64,000 nt of DNA from an uncultured Candidatus Poseidoniales archaeon (GTDB lineage: Archaea; Thermoplasmatota; Poseidoniia; Poseidoniales; Poseidoniaceae). The notes beneath the pieces were generated by a model. The model worked only from the letters and a program-made list of their open reading frames with translations. It did not search any database and had not been told where the DNA came from. Below, piece by piece: positions 35,872-45,187 of the stretch. The stretch lies in the NCBI GenBank assembly GCA_905182185.1, contig CAJJAP010000004.1, positions 136,178-200,177 of the forward strand, written 5' to 3'. Position 1 is the stretch's first letter. Every line of letters begins with the position of its first letter. The translations under genes and the position numbers were made by a program.

Positions 35872-36565
35872 AAGTTTGCAATGCAGCGACGTAATCTTCG
35901 CCACCCCACACCACATCACCGCCAGAATTCTAGAAAATAGTGTCACCAAATCGAAGATACCAGTTTTAGAAGAAATGGGTTCTAAAATTGACAAATTATG
36001 CACGGATATAGGTCGTATGGAATACCGCTCACTCATCGGCATACACTCATTCTATAGAGGTGATAGAGTTCCGAAAGATTTTACATTCGCAGTAATGGTA
36101 GATCAGCCCTTAATACAAATGGTATTCAATAGAAATTCAGAATTATCCAGCCCAATTGAAGAAGGAGTTCAATGGGTCACTGTACCTGTTAGTGCTGCTG
36201 ACGAATATTTGAAAATGGAAGATGAAGAAATATTACAACAATTGGACAAAGTTTTACTTCAATTATGGCCGGAAAATGCCGATGTTGAAAGAATTGATCA
36301 CCTGATAGTAAGAACACCAAAGGCCACATTCGCCCCAACCCCCGGTAGTGCCGAATTACGACCAAACGCTTCATTTTTGGGCAATAATATTGCAATCGCT
36401 GGATGCTGGACTAAAACTGATTGGCCGAGCACTATGGAAGGTGCAGTTCGTTCTGGCCTCAATGCAGCAGCGCATATTCTAGAGATTGAATGGGACAGTG
36501 ACAAACCTTGGCAACAATGGCCACTGCGTCCACAGAGGGGCGATGCAAAATGGCCTACTTGGTGA
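35831..36565 (+). CDS. hpnE: Hydroxysqualene dehydroxylase HpnE, C-terminal fragment (frameshifted)
   Basis: The true sequence begins near VELKDESLQCSDVIFATP. Features: ATPHHITARIL, GIHSFYRGDRVP and the C-terminal FAD contact NIAIAGCWTKTDWPSTMEGAVRSG. The listed Met is not the start. The combined gene is 35095-36565, about 490 residues with one extra base, ending 24 bases before hpnC. Confidence 0.85.
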   Translation: MKIMFFTSVELKDESLQCSDVIFATPHHITARILENSVTKSKIPVLEEMGSKIDKLCTDIGRMEYRSLIGIHSFYRGDRVPKDFTFAVMVDQPLIQMVFNRNSELSSPIEEGVQWVTVPVSAADEYLKMEDEEILQQLDKVLLQLWPENADVERIDHLIVRTPKATFAPTPGSAELRPNASFLGNNIAIAGCWTKTDWPSTMEGAVRSGLNAAAHILEIEWDSDKPWQQWPLRPQRGDAKWPTW

Positions 36566-36589
36566 GCAAATAGCGATGATGGAGGAGAG

Positions 36590-37558
36590 ATGATGGGAGA
36601 GAAGTTCACTTGGGGCATACACACAATTGATGGAGAAAATATTCATCTTGCTGGATGGGATACTCATGCTGACATAGATTCCGCGCAGCAATATTGCACT
36701 GCAATAGCCAAGGCACATTATGAGAATTTTCTCATCACCAATTATTTCACACCTAAGCACATCCGGCAACATATAGAAAATATCTATGCATTTTGTAGAT
36801 ATGCTGATGATTTAGGAGATGAAGCACCGTTTGAGAGAGAGGGGAGAATTGCATTGCTTGAAACTTGGCAAAGCGATTTGGAAGAAGCTGCAAAAGATGA
36901 TTGGGGTGGCAATCCGAGGCATCCGATATTGCTAGCAGTTGCTCATACTTCAAAAGAATTTAATATTCCTCTGAAACCATATGTGGACCTAATTCAAGCA
37001 TTCAAACTCGACCAAACAAAAACAACTTATTCAAATTTTGAGGAGTTGAGAGAATATTGTATTCTATCAGCAGATCCTGTTGGTCATTTATTCCTCTACG
37101 TATACGGCCATGATGATGAAAACCTAAGAAGAATTAGTGATTATACTTGTACTGCCCTTCAGTTGGCCAATCACTGGCAAGATGTTGCAAGAGATTTAGA
37201 CCAGAATCGTTCGTATTTCCCAATTGAAACAATGGAGATGTTTGGTTACACTCCACAAGATTATCAGAATAGAGTATATGATGAACGCTGGTGCTCAATG
37301 ATGAAGCATGAAGTTGATAGAGCGCAGAAGTGGTTCGATGACGGTAAGCAATTATGGGATTTAGTTGACCCCCATTTAGCGGTTGACCTACGCATGTTCA
37401 CATTTGGTGGAGAGGCGATTTTGAACTCAATTAGAAAGCAGAAATACAATACTTGGAAAAAGCGCCCTAGAGTAAGTAAATTCAGTCAATTAAAACTATT
37501 TTTTACCGCCAGAAAGGATTGGAAAAAGGTCCAGAAGATGCAAAATAAATCAAACTAA
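36590..37558 (+). CDS. hpnC: Hydroxysqualene synthase HpnC
   Basis: 322 residues of the squalene/phytoene synthase family. AHYENFLITNYFTPKHIR and IYAFCRYADDLGDE (first Asp-rich motif), SADPVGHLFLYVYG and LANHWQDVARDLDQNRSYFP (second Asp-rich motif) match HpnC closely. HpnC converts presqualene diphosphate to hydroxysqualene. A GGAGGAG run sits just before the ATG pair at 36590/36593. Middle gene of hpnE-hpnC-hpnD. Confidence 0.9.
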   Translation: MMGEKFTWGIHTIDGENIHLAGWDTHADIDSAQQYCTAIAKAHYENFLITNYFTPKHIRQHIENIYAFCRYADDLGDEAPFEREGRIALLETWQSDLEEAAKDDWGGNPRHPILLAVAHTSKEFNIPLKPYVDLIQAFKLDQTKTTYSNFEELREYCILSADPVGHLFLYVYGHDDENLRRISDYTCTALQLANHWQDVARDLDQNRSYFPIETMEMFGYTPQDYQNRVYDERWCSMMKHEVDRAQKWFDDGKQLWDLVDPHLAVDLRMFTFGGEAILNSIRKQKYNTWKKRPRVSKFSQLKLFFTARKDWKKVQKMQNKSN

Positions 37559-37663
37559 TTTGCAAATAACAACTTTGTAAGTTTTTGCTTACATAAAAAA
37601 ATTATGCGCTTCTAAACAGCTATCAAAATTAATTTGTAATGAGAAAAATTGGCCATTTAGGGG

Positions 37664-39004
37664 ATGACCTCAAAAAGGGTGGACGATAAGGACTGTACGG
37701 TCAAGATGCTAGAACGCCGCAAACCTTTGGATTTACTCTTCCCTCTAAAGGGTGGAGCGACTTCAAATAATTCAGCGGGTGATAGAAAACAATTGACAAC
37801 TCTTGACAGACTTAGAGCTGGTGTAACATTAGCCAGAGATACTGTCAAAGCAGTAAGCGTAACTGCGATGGAAGCAATCCGTGAAGGTGCCACTTACATC
37901 GGAATAGTTGGTGAGGCTGATGAATTAGTAGATCCATTTTCACATCTAGATGCACCTATTTGGTCACAAAGACCTCCTGTTGAGTTATTGAAGCTAGCAT
38001 ACCGCTACTGTGAAGAATTGACCATGCGAGAGGCTGGTAATTTTTACCACTCCTTCAAATATTTACCAGATGAACAAAGATCTGCAATGTGTGCAGTCTA
38101 TGCATTCTGTCGAAGAGCAGATGATATTGCAGACGGTGATTGGGCAGACAAGTTTCCAGGCGGAAAGGGTGAAACTGACCCTGAGGCAGTTGCATATAGA
38201 GAACAATTAGAACGTTTACAACAACAAGGAACAATTCTTGACCAAGAGGCATACCTGAACAAAATCACACAACTATTCTTCTTCCGAAAGAAGTTATCAA
38301 CTGCATATACTGATGTCTACTCAACAGACCCTGTATTCCTGGCATTGAAAGATACAATAAACCGCTATTCTATTCCTCGTACTGTCTTTGATGATTTGAT
38401 TTCAGGAATGGAAGATGACCTTTACAATAACAGATACAGAACATTTGATGAATTATATGTTTATTGCTATCGAGTCGCATCTGTTGTTGGACTTATGTGC
38501 ATTGAGATATATGGATACGAAGACCCAGCGGCAAAGAAGTATGCAGAGTCTTGGGGAATATTCATGCAACTAACAAACGTTCTACGTGATGTTGGAGAAG
38601 ATATTGCAAGGGATAGAGTCTACCTACCACTAAACGAATTAGAAGCCAATGGCCTAAATGAATCTGAATTGGATGGTAAGGTCGTACTAAATATGAATTG
38701 GGAATCATATTGTGCAGCATATGCAAAGAGGGCAAGAACATACTTGGATGAAGCAAGGCTACTACTTCCGCTTCTCCCAAGAAGAACACGATATTCCCCT
38801 GCCGCAATGATCGCTTTCTATGACAAGATACTTCACCAAATAGAAAAACAGCAAGGTGATGTATTCTCTAAAAGAGTAAAATTGAACAAGGTTCAGAAGA
38901 TTTCTCTTGCTGCGGCTGTATATATCCGCCATAGAATACTCCCTGAATTCCTCAATCCAATTTGGACTGGACTTTCAAAACTAGGACTACTGCCAGCAGT
39001 ATGA
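37664..39004 (+). CDS. hpnD: Presqualene diphosphate synthase HpnD with an N-terminal extension
   Basis: 446 residues against about 280-300 for usual HpnD. The first 115 residues (basic, then helical) are extra and unrecognised. The synthase part has YAFCRRADDIADGD, SIPRTVFDDLISGMEDDL, YRVASVVGLMCIEIYGYE and LTNVLRDVGEDIARDRVYLP, both Asp-rich motifs intact. Joins two farnesyl diphosphates to presqualene diphosphate. The C-terminal 60 residues are basic and may lie against the membrane. A hairpin at 39038-39060 follows. Confidence 0.9.
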   Translation: MTSKRVDDKDCTVKMLERRKPLDLLFPLKGGATSNNSAGDRKQLTTLDRLRAGVTLARDTVKAVSVTAMEAIREGATYIGIVGEADELVDPFSHLDAPIWSQRPPVELLKLAYRYCEELTMREAGNFYHSFKYLPDEQRSAMCAVYAFCRRADDIADGDWADKFPGGKGETDPEAVAYREQLERLQQQGTILDQEAYLNKITQLFFFRKKLSTAYTDVYSTDPVFLALKDTINRYSIPRTVFDDLISGMEDDLYNNRYRTFDELYVYCYRVASVVGLMCIEIYGYEDPAAKKYAESWGIFMQLTNVLRDVGEDIARDRVYLPLNELEANGLNESELDGKVVLNMNWESYCAAYAKRARTYLDEARLLLPLLPRRTRYSPAAMIAFYDKILHQIEKQQGDVFSKRVKLNKVQKISLAAAVYIRHRILPEFLNPIWTGLSKLGLLPAV

Positions 39005-39037
39005 TTAATTTGTTGTGTCTGCAATAGATTCTATTAA

Positions 39038-39060
39038 ACGCTCTAATAATTTTAGAGCGT
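39038..39060. terminator. Convergent hairpin between hpnD and the acyl-CoA dehydrogenase
   Basis: ACGCTCTAA and TTAGAGCGT, nine perfect pairs around a five-base loop, between two gene ends that face each other. It can serve either direction. Confidence 0.55.
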
Positions 39061-39130
39061 ATTATACCTTTACATCTAATTCGATGGTAGAATGTTAGCA
39101 CCAATACTGGGGCTTATTCTGGTGACAAAT

Positions 39131-39700
39131 TCAAATAGTTCTTGTAAATGCTTGAATACCAGTAATATGCTTACCTATAATCAAATTGTGAATGTCATGT
39201 GTACCTTCGTAAGTCTTTACTGACTCAAGGTTAGCCATGTGCCTCATGATAGGATATTCATCAAGGATTCCATTTGCTCCGTGCATGTCACGAGCCATTC
39301 TAGCAATATCCAAAGCAATGTCTACATTATTCATCTTGGCCAGCGAGATTTGTTCTGGAATCCATGTTCCAGCATCCTTCTTCTTACCCAGATGATAAGC
39401 CAGTAATTGTCCCTTGGTAATTTCTCTTAGCATCCAAGCTAATTTGTTTTGAACCAATTGGTATGATGCGATTGGATGGTCAAATTGAATACGAGATAGA
39501 GTGTAAGTTTTTGCTGAGTGGAAACACGCCATAGCAGCACCTAACGCCCCCCATGAGATTCCAAACCTTGCATTATTCAAACAAGAAAACGGTCCACGAA
39601 GGCCCTTCACACCAGGTAAGATACGATCTTTAGGGATTTTACAATCTTGGAATACTAATTCACTTGTAACACTTGCTCGCAAAGAATACTTCCCTTTCAT
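39131..39700 (-). CDS. Acyl-CoA dehydrogenase (glutaryl-CoA type), C-terminal fragment (frameshifted)
   Basis: 189 residues: KGKYSLRASVTSELVFQDC, RFGISWGALGAAMACF, QLVQNKLAWMLREITKG and the catalytic Glu in VKTYEGTHDIHNLIIGKHITG. The listed Met is internal. The missing link (GVIRGFIVEKGDEGFSAPE) lies in this frame upstream of it, with the shift at about 39762-39770. Confidence 0.9.
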   Translation of the reverse strand: MKGKYSLRASVTSELVFQDCKIPKDRILPGVKGLRGPFSCLNNARFGISWGALGAAMACFHSAKTYTLSRIQFDHPIASYQLVQNKLAWMLREITKGQLLAYHLGKKKDAGTWIPEQISLAKMNNVDIALDIARMARDMHGANGILDEYPIMRHMANLESVKTYEGTHDIHNLIIGKHITGIQAFTRTI

Positions 39701-39731
39701 TTCAGGGGCGCTAAAACCTTCATCGCCTTTC

Positions 39732-40316
39732 TCAACGATGAAACCACGAATTACTCCATCTCAATTTTGCCCAAACAATTGCGACTTGTGCAATAGTTCC
39801 ATTGGTAATCCACATCTTTGCTCCATTTAGTAAATAATGGTCGCCTTTATCTTCTGCCTTAGTGATCATATCACCCGGGTTTGAACCATAATCTGGTTCG
39901 GTCAAGCCAAAGCAACCAATCCATTCTCCACTTGTCAATTTTGGTAAATAGTAATTCTTCTGTTCCTCTGTACCGAAATCCCAAATTGGATACATTGCTA
40001 ATGAACCTTGAACCGAAGCAAAGGAACGTAGTCCTGAATCTCCTCTCTCAAGTTCTTGACAAATTAAACCATAGGCGACATAGGAAAGTCCTGGGCAATC
40101 ATATCCCTTTAGCGGCGCACCTAGCACTCCCATTTCACCAAGAGCAACACGCCACTCATCTGGGAATACCCCATCTTCGCATGCTTTTTCGATATTTGGC
40201 AGGACTTCTTCATCCACCCAATCTCGAACCATGTCACGAATCATTATTTCTTCTTCGCTCAACAAACTTTCAATGTCGTAAAAATCAAGTCCCTCGTATG
40301 GCTCCACTACAATCAC
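39732..40316 (-). CDS. Acyl-CoA dehydrogenase (glutaryl-CoA type), N-terminal fragment (frameshifted)
   Basis: 194 residues: FDYxDLLSEEE-like opening, LGAPLKGYDCPGLSYVAYG, SFASVQGSLAMYPIWDFG, CFGLTEPDYGSNPGDM and MWITNGTIAQVAIVWAK are typical of glutaryl-CoA dehydrogenase, which makes crotonyl-CoA in lysine and aromatic breakdown, passing electrons to ETF (etfBA is 4 kb away). Candidate starts are GTG at 40316 or at 40307, the latter placed better behind AGGAGTGAT. The whole gene is 39131-40316. Confidence 0.9.
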   Translation of the reverse strand: MIVVEPYEGLDFYDIESLLSEEEIMIRDMVRDWVDEEVLPNIEKACEDGVFPDEWRVALGEMGVLGAPLKGYDCPGLSYVAYGLICQELERGDSGLRSFASVQGSLAMYPIWDFGTEEQKNYYLPKLTSGEWIGCFGLTEPDYGSNPGDMITKAEDKGDHYLLNGAKMWITNGTIAQVAIVWAKLRWSNSWFHR

Positions 40317-40380
40317 TCCTATTGAGAACGAATAGCAACCGCTTCTTCAACATACCCCTTTCATAATCAAACAATAAACG

Positions 40381-41592
40381 TCACTTTCGATTATCCGACC
40401 GTTGCAATTCCTTCTTTTTCCAAATACGCTTTCTTCGCTCTGCATATTTTCTCTGCAAAAATGGACTATTCATGTAGATTAGACCAATAATGACTCCAGG
40501 CACAGATACTGCTACTGCAATCAAAATCATCATTGTCATAATACTATTATCGATTTCTACTGTAGCCGGTTGAAAAGCAATAATGTTTCCATAATCGGTA
40601 ATGAAATAGCCATTTAATGGCTTATTTTCCCAAGTTAATTTTATGGCCCTGCCCGCCACTACTGCATCCCATTCCTCGACATCGGAATAAACAAGTTGAG
40701 CATATGCCTCACTTGTGATAGGTTGTTGCCTGACCAGCCCAAATGGAGTAAGATGTATCAATGAAGATGAGTCAGAACCTCTTGAAACTCCGGTTAGATC
40801 TCCTTCAAGAGTTGTCAACACCATTGTTGTTTTCCCATAGGAGAGTGAAGAATCTTCGAAATTCAAGTGAATGGCCTTAGTTTTCAGCCCACTTGCAAAT
40901 GCGACACATTCACTCAAAGTTGGGTCTGCACAATCTACTGCCATCCAAGTTTCACTGTTGGTGTTGCCCATCCAAGTCACATGGTGGTCCTTTCCAATTA
41001 CTGCAATTCCGTCATTTAGAGTAACGACAACACAAATGTTGTTTGTTCTATGGCAAGCGATATCACTCACCGGTGAAGGCTTTTCATAACTGTCTAATTT
41101 CTCAAACCCAGAGCCTTCTGAAAATTTCCAAATGCTTCCATCAACAGCTCCAAAATAAGCATAATCACCTGAAGTTCTCCAAGCTACTGAAGTCATATCT
41201 AAGCCATTAACTGCTCCTGAGCCATTGACGTTGCTAATACTGTGGTCATATGTATCATATCTCAATGCCATGCCGCTCTCTCCAGTAATTAGCGCAGTAT
41301 TTCCTCGAGGGTGCCATGCTACATCTTGAAATTCTTTTGAGGTACCGGCATTTAATTCGATATCCTTGCTTCTATCCAATGGCTTAATCGCTGAAATCCT
41401 ATGTGCATAGCCATCTTTTCCAACTAGTAGTACCGCCTCTCCATCCGGAGAAATTGAACCGGAATTGATTCCAATATCATTTTTCTCTAATGTGCTTGAA
41501 GAAGTTATTTGTATCACTGAACTTGGTTCAGCAACCACTATTGGCAATAGTAAAATTGCGAGGAAAATTGAGTAGATGATTTGCCCTCGCAT
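40381..41592 (-). CDS. Secreted beta-propeller-like membrane protein
   Basis: About 403 residues from the ATG at 41592. A signal peptide (IIYSIFLAILLLPIVVA), then WD40/YVTN-like repeats such as SGSISPDGEAVLLVGKDG and DVAWHPRGNTALITGESG, then a C-terminal helix (MTMMILIAVAVSVPGVIIGLIY) with a basic tail. Paired Cys in the extracellular part (CADPTLSEC) may form disulfides. Likely a surface-exposed beta-propeller; ligand unknown. Confidence 0.7.
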   Translation of the reverse strand: MRGQIIYSIFLAILLLPIVVAEPSSVIQITSSSTLEKNDIGINSGSISPDGEAVLLVGKDGYAHRISAIKPLDRSKDIELNAGTSKEFQDVAWHPRGNTALITGESGMALRYDTYDHSISNVNGSGAVNGLDMTSVAWRTSGDYAYFGAVDGSIWKFSEGSGFEKLDSYEKPSPVSDIACHRTNNICVVVTLNDGIAVIGKDHHVTWMGNTNSETWMAVDCADPTLSECVAFASGLKTKAIHLNFEDSSLSYGKTTMVLTTLEGDLTGVSRGSDSSSLIHLTPFGLVRQQPITSEAYAQLVYSDVEEWDAVVAGRAIKLTWENKPLNGYFITDYGNIIAFQPATVEIDNSIMTMMILIAVAVSVPGVIIGLIYMNSPFLQRKYAERRKRIWKKKELQRSDNRK

Positions 41593-41712
41593 GTACTTGC
41601 CACAAGCCAATCAATGAAAACTCCATCGTATCAACAGATTACTGAAATAGACTGTGATTTTCAATGTTAATGACGGTGAGCCTTATGTCAAATGGACTTC
41701 TGCCATTGACTT

Positions 41713-42237
41713 ATGGAACGATTTGCTGTAAAGCGTGGACTACAGAAAGAAATGGGCGGAAGCGCTGGATTGGCTAAAATTGCTACTGGCTATTTTAACG
41801 ATGTTAATGCTGATGCGGAAGGGAAATTCACAGGTTCTTACGGAATATTGTTAATGGTATCTGGTCACTTTGATGAAGAAGGAAAACTAGCAGTTGATGT
41901 TTCTCAAATGAAAGGGGCAGAACTTGGTGATTTACTCGAATCCGATGGAGGAAGAGAAATCGCAATGGAATCTCGTAAGCGTTGGTCCACATTCTTGGAC
42001 GAAGTCACCGGATATAATGCAAAGCAAAGAAGTGACAAGGCTAAGGAGAATGCTAAGAAGTTTTCAAAGGCTAAAGGCGCAATAAAAGTCGCTCAGAAGA
42101 CTATGCAGATGTCGAAGAACTTGACTGCAGAGAAGGAAGAAAAAGTCACCTCTATGATCAATGAACTCCAGCAGATGATAGATGATGGAACCCCTCCAAG
42201 TGAAGGCAAAGTCAAGAAATTAAATGACATGTTTTAA
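41713..42237 (+). CDS. Conserved-looking hypothetical protein with helical C-terminus
   Basis: 174 residues, soluble. The N-terminal half has a beta-rich stretch (GSYGILLMVSGHFDEEGKLAVDVS); the C-terminal half is Lys/Glu-rich helix suited to a coiled coil. No family recognised. It lies 47 bases upstream of tyrS on the same strand and may share its transcript. Confidence 0.6.
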   Translation: MERFAVKRGLQKEMGGSAGLAKIATGYFNDVNADAEGKFTGSYGILLMVSGHFDEEGKLAVDVSQMKGAELGDLLESDGGREIAMESRKRWSTFLDEVTGYNAKQRSDKAKENAKKFSKAKGAIKVAQKTMQMSKNLTAEKEEKVTSMINELQQMIDDGTPPSEGKVKKLNDMF

Positions 42238-42284
42238 TCAACTATTAATTCTATAGAGCCGGCAATAAAGCGTGATGTGATAAA

Positions 42285-43427
42285 ATGAATATTGAAACTA
42301 TTCTATCACCTCATCTTGAAAAGTGCCCTCAGATTTCGCAACTAAGCGATGATAAGCGTCAGCAATTAGCATCTATTATTGGTTTTGTTGATGAGACTGT
42401 AGGAGTTGACCATTTAGTTAAATGTCTTACAGATGGAACTAGTATGGGTGGCGATGGAATCATTCGATGCTATGTTGGCTTTGAACCGAGTGGAAAAGCG
42501 CATATTGGCTGGAAAGTTCTTGCCCTTCAACTACGGAGAATGCTAGATTCCGGAACCAATGTAATGATTTTCTTAGCAGATTGGCACGCTTGGGTCAATG
42601 ATAAGTTCAATGGCAATATGGAACACATTCAAACAACTGCAAGATATATGGAAGATACTTTTAGAGCATTGTTGAACCACCCTGAAGAAGGTGATGGAGC
42701 AGGACAACTACGATTTGTTTGGGCATCAACAATAATGGATTCAGGTGAATATTGGGCTCGCGTATTGAGATGTTCAAAAGGCGCTACTTTGGCCATGGTG
42801 AGAAAAACATTCACAATAATGGGAAGAGATGAAGCCTCAAGTGACCATGACTTATCCAAATTCTATTATCCTGCTATGCAGGCAGCTGATATCTTTGAAA
42901 TGAATATTGATATTGCAATCGGTGGAATGGACCAAAGAAAAGCGCACATGTTCATGAGAGATATGGCAAGTAAATGGAAATGGCAGAAACCTACTTGTTT
43001 GCATACTCCAATTATTTCCTCACTAAAGGCTACCGGCGTACGAATGGAATCCTTTGACCATAAAATGAGTAAGTCCGATCCATCCGGCGCTGTACTGGTC
43101 CACGATACACAAAAACAGTTACAAAAGAAATTCCGAAAGGCATACTTAGACCCTGAAGATGACCATTCACCCGTATACGAATTAGCACAATATATCGTAC
43201 TACCCGAGTTTGGTGAAATCAAAGTGACTCCTGATCCGAGATATGGAGAAGAGAGTACTTGGACTGACCTAGAATCATTTAGAGCCGCCATAAAAGATGG
43301 AACATTACATCCATTTGATGCTAAAATGGGAGTTGCAAATGGTATATCAAGAGGCCTTCAATCCGTAGCTGACCACTTTGAAGCCAATCCACAATTATTA
43401 GAAACTGTTACAAAGATTACTAATTGA
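42285..43427 (+). CDS. tyrS: Tyrosyl-tRNA synthetase
   Basis: 380 residues. Class I motifs: GFEPSGKAHIGWKVLAL (HIGH variant HIGW) and FDHKMSKSDPSGAV (KMSKS). Tyr-site features DWHAWVNDKFNG, SKFYYPAMQAADIF and IGGMDQRKAHMFMRDMA are archaeal/eukaryal TyrRS type. Charges tRNA-Tyr with tyrosine using ATP. Ends nine bases before the convergent MCM-like gene. Confidence 0.95.
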   Translation: MNIETILSPHLEKCPQISQLSDDKRQQLASIIGFVDETVGVDHLVKCLTDGTSMGGDGIIRCYVGFEPSGKAHIGWKVLALQLRRMLDSGTNVMIFLADWHAWVNDKFNGNMEHIQTTARYMEDTFRALLNHPEEGDGAGQLRFVWASTIMDSGEYWARVLRCSKGATLAMVRKTFTIMGRDEASSDHDLSKFYYPAMQAADIFEMNIDIAIGGMDQRKAHMFMRDMASKWKWQKPTCLHTPIISSLKATGVRMESFDHKMSKSDPSGAVLVHDTQKQLQKKFRKAYLDPEDDHSPVYELAQYIVLPEFGEIKVTPDPRYGEESTWTDLESFRAAIKDGTLHPFDAKMGVANGISRGLQSVADHFEANPQLLETVTKITN

Positions 43428-43436
43428 TTAGTTTTC

Positions 43437-44342
43437 TTACTCTTCAAGTTCAATGCTCATTTCTGATGCATTGCTAACATTGAAAGGACTTTCTTCAATA
43501 CTGTGAATATTTAATAGTATTATTCTTCTTGTGTCTTTGATGAAATCCCTATTTGGTAAATGGTCAACTGCAATCTCTGCATTGATTCTATGAATTGAAC
43601 CTGTTACTAATTCGCCAACGTATTCATCGTTGATGACTCCGATGTATTTTTCATCTCCCAAGTGAATCAAATTACCAGTATCATCGATAGAGATTTGGCG
43701 TAAATTCAGATATTCAATATCTTCATAATAACAGTCCTCAACCATCAATTTGATGTCTCTTGGTGGATAAGGTGGCAATTCACCTTTGTTTTTCGCAGCA
43801 AAAATATCTATACAACTAAAGCACATTTTGGGTGCTTCTCTCTCCCTAGCTAATCTTTGCTTTATTTCAGAACGATGTCCACATTCATTGCATTCATAAA
43901 CTGCTCTTTTTATCCATCCAAGCGGCCCTCCCAATGGACTAATGATTACATCAAAGGTCAGCATTGCTGAACGGTGTCTCATCCTTAATTCATCGAGTGA
44001 AAAATGATGATTTTTGGAGAAGTTTACAACCCTTATTACCAAACGGGAATCATTTCCTTCCATCACTTGCTCTTTGAGAACCATATTTCCAATATCTAAT
44101 GTCCACTCTGGTCTTGTATGGAATTCAGTTCTCAGTGTATCATTTAGGCAAATAAGTGAGTGTTCAACTTCTAATCCAAATACTCTTTCTTCAAGCCCGT
44201 TCAGCCTCTCAATTTCATCAGCATGGTTGTTGGTGAAGAATAACCTCCATGCAGTTAGGACTTTTCTCATTCTTTCGTCTGGTTCAATGCCTTCTTCTTT
44301 CGCCATAGAACTTAGTTGCGAGGGCCGAAGGCTTTCAATCAT
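43437..44342 (-). CDS. Stand-alone MCM N-terminal-like protein (no helicase domain)
   Basis: 301 residues. The order of elements matches the MCM N-terminal tier: a helical part with TAWRLFFTNNHADEI and LEVEHSLI, then a strand block VVNFSKNHHFSLDELRMRHRS, an OB-like ISPLGGPLGWIKRAVYECNEC, a zinc pair (CNEC...CFSC), then EDCYYEDIEYLNLRQISID, equivalent to the DxQxLxLQE region. The protein stops where the AAA+ ATPase would begin. Probably binds DNA or MCM; inference from fold similarity only. Confidence 0.6.
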   Translation of the reverse strand: MIESLRPSQLSSMAKEEGIEPDERMRKVLTAWRLFFTNNHADEIERLNGLEERVFGLEVEHSLICLNDTLRTEFHTRPEWTLDIGNMVLKEQVMEGNDSRLVIRVVNFSKNHHFSLDELRMRHRSAMLTFDVIISPLGGPLGWIKRAVYECNECGHRSEIKQRLAREREAPKMCFSCIDIFAAKNKGELPPYPPRDIKLMVEDCYYEDIEYLNLRQISIDDTGNLIHLGDEKYIGVINDEYVGELVTGSIHRINAEIAVDHLPNRDFIKDTRRIILLNIHSIEESPFNVSNASEMSIELEE

Positions 44343-44351
44343 TGCGCAAAG

Positions 44352-44399
44352 AAATATAATTTATTCTTCGGTAAGGTTCATCAATCCGACTCAAGTCGG
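44352..44399 (+). promoter_or_regulatory. etfBA upstream region: TATA-like run and CCGACT hairpin
   Basis: AAATATAATTTA (44352-44363) is a plausible TATA element shared by the divergent genes. CCGACT CA AGTCGG (44386-44399) is a compact inverted repeat that could be an operator or leader hairpin. A GAGGAGGAG Shine-Dalgarno run lies 10 bases before the etfB ATG. Confidence 0.35.
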
Positions 44400-44439
44400 A
44401 GAACTACCCCCCTATAGTGTAGAGGAGGAGTGACCCATT

Positions 44440-45177
44440 ATGACAAATATCGCAGTCCTCGTAAAGCAAGTCCCAGATACCAATGCTCGCATCGTTATTT
44501 CAGACGACCGAGTGGATTTATCCGCAGTCAAAATGGTCATGTCTCCATATGATGAATTTGCGGTAGAAACGGCATTACAGCACCGTGAAGCAAGTGGTGG
44601 AGAAGTAACTGCAATTACAGTCGGTGGTGCTTCTGCTGACAAGGTACTAAAAGATGCAAAGGCAATCGGTGTCGACCATATTGTCCGTATTGATTGTGAC
44701 TCATATTTAGATTCAAACTCTCTCCAGAGCATGATCTCAAGCGTAATTAGTGAAATCGGCGCAGAAGTAGTCTATTGTGGAAAGGCTGCAGCCGATACTG
44801 GCGCTGGTTCAACTGGACCAGGTATTGCAGAACGCCTTGGTTGGGCAAGCGTATCAAATATCATTTCTGCAACGTTCTCAGACATAATTTCAGTAGTCGC
44901 TCCAGTACAAGGTGGTAATGCAAGAATCAGTGTTTCGCTCCCTGCTGTGATTTCATGCGACAAAGGTAATGTCAAGGTGAGAAAACCAAATGTCAAAGGA
45001 ATCATGCAAGCCAAGAAAGCACAAGTTGATGTTAAATCTGCCAGCCCATCTTCTTCATCCATTAGTATTATTTCTCACAGTCTACCTCCTTCAAAGCCTG
45101 CTGGTAAAACATACGAAGGTGGAGCAGCAGCAGCTGAAGTTGCTCAACTTCTAAGAGATGAGGCAAACGTAATTTGA
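44440..45177 (+). CDS. etfB: Electron transfer flavoprotein beta subunit
   Basis: 245 residues: NIAVLVKQVPDTNARI start, MSPYDEFAVETALQHRE, VYCGKAAADTGAGSTGPGIAERL and the loop KPNVKGIMQAKK. Binds AMP and carries electrons with EtfA from acyl-CoA dehydrogenases to the quinone pool. etfA follows ten bases later. Confidence 0.95.
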   Translation: MTNIAVLVKQVPDTNARIVISDDRVDLSAVKMVMSPYDEFAVETALQHREASGGEVTAITVGGASADKVLKDAKAIGVDHIVRIDCDSYLDSNSLQSMISSVISEIGAEVVYCGKAAADTGAGSTGPGIAERLGWASVSNIISATFSDIISVVAPVQGGNARISVSLPAVISCDKGNVKVRKPNVKGIMQAKKAQVDVKSASPSSSSISIISHSLPPSKPAGKTYEGGAAAAEVAQLLRDEANVI

Positions 45178-45187
45178 GGTGAATATC

